This document shows positions 19,769 through 28,287 of a DNA stretch of 64,000 nt, piece by piece (within the stretch, counting starts at the first letter, position 1; every line of letters begins with the position of its first letter). The stretch lies in the NCBI RefSeq assembly GCF_003427025.1, contig NZ_QVAI01000021.1, positions 1-64,000 of the forward strand. Reading direction: 5' to 3'. The notes under the pieces are model-generated. The model worked only from the letters and a program-made list of their open reading frames with translations. It did not search any database and was not told the origin of the DNA. The stretch is from Jiangella endophytica (GTDB taxonomy: Bacteria > Actinomycetota > Actinomycetes > Jiangellales > Jiangellaceae). The translations under genes and the position numbers were made by a program.

Positions 19769-21190
19769 ATGAGATCTCGAGTCAGGTCCGGCGTCGTCGC
19801 GGCGGCAGCCGTGGCGTTGCTGGCAGCTGCCGTCGTCCCAGCGAGCGCGGCGAACGGACAGTCGTCCAGGCCGTCGCCGGGCGGGTCGGGGGCGGGCGAC
19901 GCCTACTTCCCGTTCGCCGGCAACAGCGGCTACGACGCCGTGCACTACGACCTCGACCTGCGGTACCAGCCGCCGGCTCCGGCGCCCGCCCCGCTGACCG
20001 GGCAGCTGGACGCCGTCGCCACCGTGACGATCGTGCCGACCCGTCACCTGACCAGCTTCAACCTGGACCTGCGCGGGCTGGACGTGGAGTCGGTCGTCGT
20101 CAAGAACCGGCCGGCGCCGTTCACCCGCGAGGGCGACGAGCTGATCGTCACGCCGAAGACGATCCTGCCGCGCGGCAGGTCGGTCGACGTGGTCGTCACG
20201 TACGGCGGCACGACCGGGCGGCCCACCGACATCGAGGGGGCGCTGTACGGCTGGGTCACGACGCGCGACGGCGCCATGGTGGCGAGCGAGCCCGACGGCT
20301 CGATGACGTGGTACCCGGTCAGCGACCACCCGACCGACAAGGCCACCTACGACGTCTCCGTCGCGGTGCCGGAGGGTCTGGTCGCGGTCGGCAACGGCGA
20401 CCTCGTGGGCTCCGAGACGGCCGGCGGGTGGACGACCTGGGAGTGGTCGTCGCGCGAGCCGATGGCCAGCTACCTGGTGACGGCGTCGGTCGGCAACTAC
20501 GAGCTGAGGCAGACGACGACGCCGGACGGGCTGCCGCTGATCGACGCGATCGACCGCGACCTCGCGCCCGCCGCGTCGGCCGGCCTCGCCCAGACCGCCG
20601 AGATGATCGCGTTGTTCGAGACGAAGTTCGGCCCGTACCCGTTCTCGTCCTACGGAGCGATCGTCGACGACGACAGCGTCGGGTACGCGCTGGAGACGCA
20701 GACCCGGCCGATCTACTCCACGCGGGCGAACGAGGGGACGGTCGCGCACGAGCTGGCGCACCAGTGGCTCGGCAACAGCGTCAGCCCGGCGCGCTGGCAG
20801 GACATCTGGCTGAACGAGGGCTGGGCCAGCTACGCCGAGTGGCTGTGGTCCGAGCACGACGGCCGCACCACCGCCGCGGAGAACTTCGCCGACGTCATGG
20901 CGATCCCCGAGACCAGCGCGTTCTGGCAGACGGTGGTCGCGGACCCGGGCCCGCTCGGGCTGTTCGCCGCCGCTGTCTACGACCGGGGCGCGGCGACGCT
21001 GTACGCGCTGCGGCTGGAGATCGGCGAGGAGGCGTTCGACGCGCTGTCGCTGGAGTGGCCGGCCCGGTACAAGGACTCGGTCGCGACGACGGACGACTTC
21101 CAGGCACTGGCCGAGGACGTCTCCGGGCGGGACCTGGAGGAGTTCTTCGACGTCTGGGTGTGGACGGCGGGCAAACCGGCGATCCCGTGA
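19769..21190 (+). CDS. Secreted M1-family zinc aminopeptidase-like metallopeptidase
   Basis: 473 residues. An N-terminal Sec-type signal (RSGVVAAAAVALLAAAVVPASA) is followed by the M1 N-terminal beta domain and a thermolysin-like catalytic domain. The zinc site is VAHELAHQWLG, with the third ligand in WLNEGWASYAEW 18 residues on. The usual GAMEN exopeptidase loop is replaced by VGYALETQT, so strict aminopeptidase activity is not certain. It ends right after the catalytic domain and lacks the long C-terminal helical domain of cytosolic PepN, as do other short secreted actinobacterial M1 enzymes. GGGGGAG lies 8 nt before ATG 19769. Confidence 0.9.
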   Translation: MRSRVRSGVVAAAAVALLAAAVVPASAANGQSSRPSPGGSGAGDAYFPFAGNSGYDAVHYDLDLRYQPPAPAPAPLTGQLDAVATVTIVPTRHLTSFNLDLRGLDVESVVVKNRPAPFTREGDELIVTPKTILPRGRSVDVVVTYGGTTGRPTDIEGALYGWVTTRDGAMVASEPDGSMTWYPVSDHPTDKATYDVSVAVPEGLVAVGNGDLVGSETAGGWTTWEWSSREPMASYLVTASVGNYELRQTTTPDGLPLIDAIDRDLAPAASAGLAQTAEMIALFETKFGPYPFSSYGAIVDDDSVGYALETQTRPIYSTRANEGTVAHELAHQWLGNSVSPARWQDIWLNEGWASYAEWLWSEHDGRTTAAENFADVMAIPETSAFWQTVVADPGPLGLFAAAVYDRGAATLYALRLEIGEEAFDALSLEWPARYKDSVATTDDFQALAEDVSGRDLEEFFDVWVWTAGKPAIP

Positions 21191-21211
21191 CGGCTCATCG
21201 GTAGGACGCGC

Positions 21212-21233
21212 TATCATCGTTACATGACGATGA
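21212..21233 (+). promoter_or_regulatory. Leaderless arsR promoter with overlapping palindromic operator
   Basis: TATCAT (21212-21217) is a -10 box 6 nt before the ATG at 21224. TCATCGT-N6-ACGATGA (21214-21233) is a perfect inverted repeat spanning that box and the start codon. This is where an ArsR/SmtB repressor would block its own transcription and that of the efflux gene. Confidence 0.55.
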
Positions 21234-21697
21234 ATCGTGCGTCGGTCGACGCGGCCGCGGTGCAGCTGTTCCACAGCCTCGCCGACCCCGCTCGGCTGGA
21301 GATCGTGCGGCTGCTCGGCCACGGCGAACGGCGGGTGGTCGACCTCACCGCCGAGCTCGGCCTGGCCCAGTCGACGGTCTCCGGCCACCTGTCCAGCCTG
21401 CGCAACGCCGGACTGGTCGAGCCGCACCCGCACGGCCGGTCCACGTTCTACGCGCTGGTCCGGCCCGAGCTGTGGGCCATGCTGGCCGCCGCCGAGGACG
21501 TCCTCGCGGCGGCCGGCTCGCCGGCACGGCTGCGGCCGGACGGCGTGAGCACCGGGCACGCGCCGCACGCCGACGCCGCCGGGGCGCACCCGGACGCCGC
21601 GGGGCCGCACGCGGACGCGGCCGGGCCGCACACCGACGGGCACCGGGCCCGTCCGGACGCCGCCGCGCCCGCGACCAGGCCGGGGCGGGTGCACTGA
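21224..21697 (+). CDS. ArsR/SmtB-family metal-responsive repressor with His-rich tail
   Basis: 157 residues. The winged helix (LFHSLADPARLEIVRLLGHG ... STVSGHLSSLRNAGLVE) covers residues about 10-85. The C-terminal about 55 residues are a degenerate repeat of (A/P)HxDAAG containing His-Asp pairs, which could bind Zn, Co, Ni or Cd. It is followed with a 1-bp overlap (TGATG) by a CDF exporter, so it most likely represses efflux until metal binds. No DNA-binding-helix Cys motif of the cadmium type is seen. The long His-rich tail is unusual for ArsR proteins, which are mostly 100-120 residues. Confidence 0.85.
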   Translation: MTMNRASVDAAAVQLFHSLADPARLEIVRLLGHGERRVVDLTAELGLAQSTVSGHLSSLRNAGLVEPHPHGRSTFYALVRPELWAMLAAAEDVLAAAGSPARLRPDGVSTGHAPHADAAGAHPDAAGPHADAAGPHTDGHRARPDAAAPATRPGRVH

Positions 21698-22629
21698 TGG
21701 GCGCCGGACACGGTCACGGGCACGGCCTGCCGCAGGGCACGACCGCGTCGTACGCGTACCGGCGCCGTATGCAGGCGGTGCTGGTCATCATCGGCGTCGT
21801 GCTGGCGGTACAGGTCGTCGGCGCGTTCATGTCCGGCTCGCTGGCGCTGCTGGCCGACGCCGGGCACATGCTGGCCGACGGTCTCGGCGTCGCGTTGGCG
21901 CTGCTGGCCACGGCCATCGCGGCCAAGCCGGCGAACACCGCGCGGACGTTCGGCTGGCAGCGGGCCGAGATCCTGGCGGCGCTGACCAACGGCGTGGTCG
22001 TCGGGGTCATCGGGGTGCTGGCGATCGTCGGCGGCATCCGGCGGCTCGGCGACCCCGGCGAGATCGAGACCGGCATCATGCTGGTGGTCTCGATCATCGG
22101 CCTGCTGGCCAACGTCGTCGCGCTGCTGCTCCTGCGGTCCGGCCAGCGCGAGAGCCTGAACGTGCGCGGCGCCTACCTCGAGGTCGTGGGCGACACCCTG
22201 GGCTCGCTGGCCGTCGTCACCGCGGCCGTCGTGATCATGGCGACCGGCTGGGTCCGCGCCGACGCGGTGGCGTCGATGCTGATCGGTGTGCTGATCCTGC
22301 CGCGGGCCTGGCTCCTGCTGCGCGAGGTGTTCGAGGTCCTCCTCGAGGCCACCCCGAAGGGCGTCGACCTCAAGGACGTCCGCCACCACATCATGGAGAT
22401 CCCCGGCGTCGTCGACGTGCACGACCTGCACGCCTGGACCATCACCAGCGGCGTCCCGGTGCTGTCCGCCCACGTCGTCATCGCCGACTCCGCCGAGCCC
22501 GGCTGCGGCGCCGACTCCGTCCTCGACGGCCTGCACGAGTGCTTGGCCGGCCACTTCGACATCGACCACAGCACGTTCCAGATCGAGCCGGAGGGCCACG
22601 TCGAGCACGAGCACGCCGCCCACGCCTGA
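21697..22629 (+). CDS. CDF-family metal cation efflux transporter (ZitB/CzcD type)
   Basis: 310 residues. An N-terminal His loop (GHGHGHG) is followed by six membrane helices and a cytoplasmic C-terminal domain. Helix 2 carries LLADAGHMLADG and helix 5 has the partner metal-site residues in AYLEVVGDTLGSLAVV, the tetrahedral Zn site of CzcD/ZitB exporters. It exchanges Zn2+ (perhaps Cd2+ or Co2+) for protons. Its ATG overlaps the arsR stop by one base, so expression is coupled to the repressor. It ends 9 bp before palindrome B1. The preferred metal is inferred. Confidence 0.92.
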   Translation: MGAGHGHGHGLPQGTTASYAYRRRMQAVLVIIGVVLAVQVVGAFMSGSLALLADAGHMLADGLGVALALLATAIAAKPANTARTFGWQRAEILAALTNGVVVGVIGVLAIVGGIRRLGDPGEIETGIMLVVSIIGLLANVVALLLLRSGQRESLNVRGAYLEVVGDTLGSLAVVTAAVVIMATGWVRADAVASMLIGVLILPRAWLLLREVFEVLLEATPKGVDLKDVRHHIMEIPGVVDVHDLHAWTITSGVPVLSAHVVIADSAEPGCGADSVLDGLHECLAGHFDIDHSTFQIEPEGHVEHEHAAHA

Positions 22630-22638
22630 CCCCCTCCC

Positions 22639-22690
22639 ATGATCATCAATGATCCAACCACCTATGAGCGGTTGGATCATTGATGATCAT
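22639..22690. repeat. Palindromic element family B, copy 1
   Basis: Perfect 21-bp arms at 22639-22659 and 22670-22690 (core ATCATCAATGATCC) with a 10-nt loop. A near-identical copy lies at 23690-23741, 1.05 kb away, and the two bracket one gene. It follows the CDF exporter stop and may terminate it. Confidence 0.8.
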
Positions 22691-22752
22691 CGTTGTCCAC
22701 AGATGGCGAACTGGGGGTGGCCGGACGGTTCCGGTTCGCGCAGGGTGGTGGG

Positions 22753-23703
22753 GTGGATCTCGATGACCTGATCGCCGTTCAGCACGGGCTGGTGAGCCGT
22801 GCTCAGGCCATCACGTGCGGGCTGAAGGTGCGGCGCATCGAGTGGCTGGTCACCTCGGGGCGCTGGCGGCGGGTCCACGCTGGCGTGTTCGCCACGTTCA
22901 CGGGTCCGCTCACGTTCGAGGCGCGGGTGTGGGCGGCCATCCTGCGGGCCGGCCGGGGCGCGGTCGCCAGTCATCGCACGGCCGCGTTTGTGGACGGGTT
23001 GTGTGACGATCCAGGCCCGGTGGTGCACGTCACGGTCCCGGCGGATCGTTACGTGCAGTGCAAGATCGAGGGTGTCCGGGTCCACTATGCGCATCGGTTG
23101 CCGCGGACGCGTCATCCGGCCGCGACGCCGCCGCGTACCCGGCTCGAGGAGACGGTGCTCGATCTGGTGGACGTGGCGTCACATCCGCGTGAGGCGGAGG
23201 GCTGGGTGACGGCGGCGTGTCAGCGTCGCTTGTCGACGCCGGAGCGGCTGGCCGACGCGCTGGGGCGGCGTAAGAAGATCCGCTGGCGTCCGATGGTCGA
23301 GGCGATGCTCGTCGACGTGGCCGATGGTGCGCAGTCGCCGCTGGAGGTGCGGCATCTGCGCCGGGTCGAGCGGGCTCATGGTCTGCCGGTCGGGTGCCGG
23401 CAGCGACGTGTCGCGGGTCAGCGGGTCATCTGGGTCGACGTCGACTACGACCCGTACTCGGTGCGGGTGGAGTTGGACGGGCGTGTCGGCCACGTCGGCG
23501 AGGGACGGTTCCGTGACCGCCGCCGCGACAACCGTGCCACCGTCGACGGGCACGCCACGCTGCGCTACGGCTATGCCGACGTGTTCGGTGATCCCTGCGG
23601 CGTCGCCGCCGAACAGGCCCGCGTCCTCACCGCCCGCGGCTGGCGCGGGCAGGCGCGGACGTGCGGATCGTCCTGCCACGTCCGATCCCATGATCATCAA
23701 TGA
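22753..23703 (+). CDS. AbiEi-like/DUF559-type protein, possible restriction-endonuclease-fold domain
   Basis: 316 residues from the GTG at 22753, which has AGGGTGGTGG just upstream; a TTG at 22693 would add 20 residues. The N-terminus resembles the winged-helix domain of AbiEi antitoxins (QHGLVSRAQAITCGL ... SGRWRRVHAGVFA). The C-terminus (RVELDGRVGHVGEGRFRDRR) resembles DUF559/Vsr-like nuclease-fold proteins with a Glu-Leu-Asp-Gly core. Such genes are scattered singly through actinobacterial genomes and their role is not established. It is bracketed by palindromes B1 and B2, and its last codons and stop lie inside B2. No partner toxin gene is adjacent. Confidence 0.7.
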   Translation: MDLDDLIAVQHGLVSRAQAITCGLKVRRIEWLVTSGRWRRVHAGVFATFTGPLTFEARVWAAILRAGRGAVASHRTAAFVDGLCDDPGPVVHVTVPADRYVQCKIEGVRVHYAHRLPRTRHPAATPPRTRLEETVLDLVDVASHPREAEGWVTAACQRRLSTPERLADALGRRKKIRWRPMVEAMLVDVADGAQSPLEVRHLRRVERAHGLPVGCRQRRVAGQRVIWVDVDYDPYSVRVELDGRVGHVGEGRFRDRRRDNRATVDGHATLRYGYADVFGDPCGVAAEQARVLTARGWRGQARTCGSSCHVRSHDHQ

Positions 23704-23737
23704 TCCAACCACCTATAGAGGGTTCGATCATTGATGA

Positions 23738-23741
<4 letters not shown>
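23690..23741. repeat. Palindromic element family B, copy 2
   Basis: Arms 23690-23710 and 23721-23741 pair over 21 bp with one mismatch. The left arm is identical to that of B1. It lies at the convergent junction of the DUF559-like gene and fahA and contains both stop codons: 23701-23703 on the plus strand and 23740-23738 on the minus strand. It is a probable bidirectional terminator. Confidence 0.8.
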
Positions 23742-24924
<1,183 letters not shown>

Positions 24925-24928
<4 letters not shown>

Positions 24929-25761
24929 GGGGCGACCTCGGCGGCCAACCCGAGGGCGACCAGTTCGGCCAGCGGTTCGGCGATGCTGCACGACCCGTAC
25001 GACGCGAACCAGCGGCGCACCGACGGGGCCGGCAGTTCCGTGACGGCGGCCGCGAGCCGTTCCCCGTCGTCGATGGACAGGACGGCGGCGACGTCGGCCG
25101 CCGTGCCGCCGCCCGCCGCGGTCCCGGTGGCGAGCAGCAGGTTGAGGAACCCGTGCTCGGACGGCCGGCGGACGGCGTGGTGCAGCCCGGCGGTGAACTT
25201 GAACGGGATCCCGCGGTCGAGGCAGCCGACGACGAACGCGGCGACCTCGTCGTCCGGCGGCATCGCATCGGGCGACGGTCCGCCGGTGCGGAGCTTGGCG
25301 CGGTACCCGGCGTCGGCGACGACGTCCAGCGCGACCTCCCAGCCGGGCGAGCGCGGCACCTCGACGTAGGCCGGCTCGTCGTCGTCCGGACCGCCCAGCG
25401 CGGCGTCGAGCGCCGCGACCGTCCGCCGCGCGTTCTCACCCAACGGCGACCCGCGTAGCGGCACCTCGACGCCGCGCAGCACCAGCCGTGGCTCCTGCGC
25501 GACGGTGTCGACGGCGGCCAGCACGCCGGCCGTCCCGGTGTCGACGACGACCGCCACCTCCAGCGGCTCCGGTAGCGAGCGCGCCAGCCCGGCCAGCGAC
25601 TCCAGTGACGACGCGGGGCACAGCAGCGGCCCGACCAGCGCGGAGTACCACGCCGACCGGTGCGCAACATGCGCCGGGACGGCGTCGGCCAGCGGCAGGT
25701 CGCCGGGCGGGAACACGGCGGCGTCGTCGACCAGCCGCTCGAACATCGGTGGAATCGTCAT
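24925..25761 (-). CDS. Conserved protein of unknown function in the homogentisate cluster
   Basis: 278 residues from the ATG at 25761 (MTIPPMFERLVDDAAVFPPG). I do not recognise a family. The N-terminal DDAAVFPPG and GIPFKFTAGLHHAV stretches are regular enough for a globular enzyme or binding protein, perhaps a beta/alpha barrel. There is no signal or membrane helix. It is coupled to fahA by a 4-bp overlap and divergent from hmgA, so it almost certainly serves tyrosine breakdown. A gene in this position could supply the maleylacetoacetate isomerase step, for which no usual glutathione-dependent gene is present in the window; that is only a hypothesis. Confidence 0.7.
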
Positions 25762-25869
25762 CGCCGGTCCGGATCCCTCTCCCTCGTGGGCCCCGCCGCC
25801 GTCTCGGACCTCACGGCCGGCGTCGCCCTGGCTCCCCTTGACACCTGTCGGACCCATCCTCGACCCTGG

Positions 25870-25901
25870 TCGATATACGGGCAAGTGCGTCCGATATTCG
25901 A
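25870..25901. promoter_or_regulatory. Divergent hmgA / fahA-operon control region with repeated CGATAT boxes
   Basis: CGATATACGG at 25871-25880 and CCGATATTCG at 25891-25900 repeat 20 bp apart, in the only AT-rich part of the gap between the starts at 25761 and 25925. They may be a shared operator or overlapping promoters. Confidence 0.35.
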
Positions 25902-25924
25902 ACAATGCCGAGAAGGTGACGGAG

Positions 25925-27127
25925 ATGTTCTACCGCAGCGTCGGCCTGGTCCCGCCCAAGCGGCACACTCAGTTCCGCAAGCCCGACGGCGCCCTCTACT
26001 ACGAGGAGCTGATGGGCGAGGAAGGCTTCTCCTCCGACTCGTCGCTGCTGTACCACGAGGGTGTCCCGTCGGCCATCGTCGACTCCCGCATCTGGGAGCT
26101 GCCTGACGCGCGCACCGTCGCGAACCACCCGCTCAAGCCGCTGCACCTCAAGCCGCACGATCTCTTCCCCGGCCAGGACTGGAAGGCGTTCGACGTGGTG
26201 ACGGGGCGGCGGCTGCTGCTCGGCAACGGCGACGTCCGCATCGCCTACGTCGCCGCCGGCGAGTCGTCGCCGCTGTACCGCAACGCCATCGGCGACGAGT
26301 GCGTGTACGTCGAGGACGGCGAGGCGACGCTCGAGACCATGTTCGGCCTGCTGCAGGTGCGCAAGGGCGACTACGCGATCATCCCGCGTGCGACGGTGCA
26401 CCGCTGGGTCCCGACCGGCGACGGCCCGCTGCGCGCGTACGTCGTCGAGGCCAACTCGCACATCACCCCGCCGAAGCGGTACCTGTCGCGGTTCGGCCAG
26501 TTCCTCGAGCATGCGCCGTACTGCGAGCGCGACCTCACCGCGCCGGCCGAGCCGTTCGTGACCGTGGGGACCGACGTCGAGGTCTACACGAAGCACCGCG
26601 GCCACGGGCCGTCCGGGCTGGTCGGCAGCATCGTGACCTACCCGACGCACCCGTTCGACGTGGTCGGCTGGGACGGCTGCCTGTACCCGTACACGTTCAA
26701 CGTCGACGACTTCGAGCCGATCACCGGGCGCATCCACCAGCCGCCGCCCGTGCACCAGGTGTTCGAGGGCTACAACTTCGTCATCTGCAACTTCGTGCCG
26801 CGCAAGGTCGACTACCACCCGCTGGCCGTGCCGGTGCCCTACTACCACTCCAACGTCGACTCCGACGAGGTCATGTTCTACTGCGGCGGCGACTACGAGG
26901 CGCGCAAGGGTTCCGGCATCGGCCTGGGCTCGATCACGCTGCATCCGGGCGGTCACTCGCACGGCCCGCAGCCGGCCGCCATCGAGCGGGCGCTGGGCAA
27001 GGACTACTTCGACGAGCTGGCGGTCATGGTCGACACGTTCCGGCCTCTGGAGATCGGCGAGGCCGGGCAGCAGAGCGACGACGGCGCGTACGCGTGGAGC
27101 TGGAGCGGCCGCGGCCCGACCGGCTGA
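25925..27127 (+). CDS. hmgA: Homogentisate 1,2-dioxygenase
   Basis: 400 residues. It opens the homogentisate ring to maleylacetoacetate using Fe(II) and O2. The cupin-like fold and family motifs are clear: RNAIGDECVYVEDGEA, YAIIPRATVHRW, FYCGGDYEARKG and the metal-binding LHPGGHSHGPQP near residue 340. The length is slightly below the roughly 430 of well-studied homologues. AAGG lies 8 nt before ATG 25925. It is divergent from the unknown gene and fahA, with hppD 9 kb away. Confidence 0.95.
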   Translation: MFYRSVGLVPPKRHTQFRKPDGALYYEELMGEEGFSSDSSLLYHEGVPSAIVDSRIWELPDARTVANHPLKPLHLKPHDLFPGQDWKAFDVVTGRRLLLGNGDVRIAYVAAGESSPLYRNAIGDECVYVEDGEATLETMFGLLQVRKGDYAIIPRATVHRWVPTGDGPLRAYVVEANSHITPPKRYLSRFGQFLEHAPYCERDLTAPAEPFVTVGTDVEVYTKHRGHGPSGLVGSIVTYPTHPFDVVGWDGCLYPYTFNVDDFEPITGRIHQPPPVHQVFEGYNFVICNFVPRKVDYHPLAVPVPYYHSNVDSDEVMFYCGGDYEARKGSGIGLGSITLHPGGHSHGPQPAAIERALGKDYFDELAVMVDTFRPLEIGEAGQQSDDGAYAWSWSGRGPTG

Positions 27128-27207
27128 CTACCTTGTGGCGATGCTCGTTGTCGGCGCGGGCCTATAGAGTGCGGGACGATCCGCTCGAACCGTCCCGAGG
27201 AGTTCCC

Positions 27208-28191
27208 GTGCGCCGCATCACCGGCTGCCTGCCCCTGGCCGCTGCCCTGCTCGTTCTCGCCGGTTGCGGCGACGACTCCGGCGGCGGCACGGCTGACGAC
27301 ACCACCGCGCCGTCGGCCGCCTCCTCGGGCGAGAACGAGGCCGACGAGACGGAGTCGGCCGACGAGCCGGTCGCCGATGTGGCCTGCGCCGACGGCCCGC
27401 CCGAGGCCACCGTCACCGGCGCCGGCGACGAGCCGCGGACCCTGATGGAGCTCGCCCCCACGGCCGGCGACTCCGCCGCCGTCGACATGCGCATGACCAT
27501 GGGCACCGAGATCAGCGTCGACGGCCAGGAGCAGCCCTCCACGCCCACGCCGCCGATGGTCATGGGCATGGCGCTGACCATCGACGACGTCACTGACGAC
27601 GAGATCACCATGACGGTCACCTACGACCGCGTCGAGGTCGAGGGCGGCGATCCCGCCACGCAGGGCCTGCTCGACACCATGGTCGGCGTCACGGGCACCG
27701 TCACGACCACCCGCAGCGGTGCGTTCGTCGACGGCGCGATGGACCTCACCGGCCTCGACCCCACGCTGGCCGCGACCATGCAGCAGCTCGACAGCCAGCT
27801 CGCCAACCTCACCGTCCCGCTGCCCACCGAGCCGGTCGGCCTCGGCGCCACCTGGGACGTCGCCACTGCCGTCGACTCGCAGGGCTTCACCTTCTGCAAC
27901 ACCTTCAGCTACACGTTGACGTCGTTCGACGGCGACGCCTACGAGCTCGCCGTCGAGATGGTGCAGCAGGCCGAGCCCACCACCATCGAGCAGGGTGGCG
28001 CCTCGGTCGAGCTGGTCGAGGCGTCCGGCTCCGGCTCCGGCACCAGCGCCGGCCGGCTGAGCTTCCCGGTCGCTCTCGCCGGCAGCAGCGACACCGGCAC
28101 GTTCATCGCGATGGCGGCCGGCGACGGCACCGACGAGCAGACGATGGAGCTCGACATGGACATCCAGATGGAGATCAGCACTCGCGAGTGA
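27208..28191 (+). CDS. Secreted lipoprotein of unknown function (DUF6263-like)
   Basis: 327 residues. A signal peptide ends in the lipobox LVLAGC, so Cys20 would be lipidated and the protein held on the outer face of the membrane. An Asp/Glu/Ser-rich linker follows, then a beta-rich domain with many Thr, Met and Asp residues (VDMRMTMGTEISVDG; LTIDDVTDDEITMTVTYDRV). The GTG at 27208 has GAGGAG 5 nt upstream. A -10-like TAGAGT is at 27165-27170. It is 96 bp before the first NHL-propeller gene on the same strand, so it may belong to the same surface system. Confidence 0.75.
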   Translation: MRRITGCLPLAAALLVLAGCGDDSGGGTADDTTAPSAASSGENEADETESADEPVADVACADGPPEATVTGAGDEPRTLMELAPTAGDSAAVDMRMTMGTEISVDGQEQPSTPTPPMVMGMALTIDDVTDDEITMTVTYDRVEVEGGDPATQGLLDTMVGVTGTVTTTRSGAFVDGAMDLTGLDPTLAATMQQLDSQLANLTVPLPTEPVGLGATWDVATAVDSQGFTFCNTFSYTLTSFDGDAYELAVEMVQQAEPTTIEQGGASVELVEASGSGSGTSAGRLSFPVALAGSSDTGTFIAMAAGDGTDEQTMELDMDIQMEISTRE

Positions 28192-28231
28192 TCCGCCGAC
28201 CTGCCACGGCGGGGTCGGTGAAAGTGAAAAG

Positions 28232-28285
28232 AAAGTGGTGCCTGCAACCATCTCCGGCGGTACGCGACCGACCGGAGGGGGACCC
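28232..28285 (+). promoter_or_regulatory. Leader conserved between NHL genes 1 and 2
   Basis: The 54 bp before the first NHL gene and the matching 54 bp at 32032-32085 before the second are clearly related (AAAG, ACCATC, CGGCGGTA, CGACCGA and the G-rich ribosome site occur in the same order). The shared block suggests common regulation or simply recent duplication. Confidence 0.4.
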
Positions 28286-28287
28286 TG

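Noticed and set aside
27208-28191. Lipoprotein as a definite part of the NHL system
   Set aside because: It has the same strand and is near, but there is no overlap, no shared leader and only one copy against three NHL genes; kept as a possibility only.
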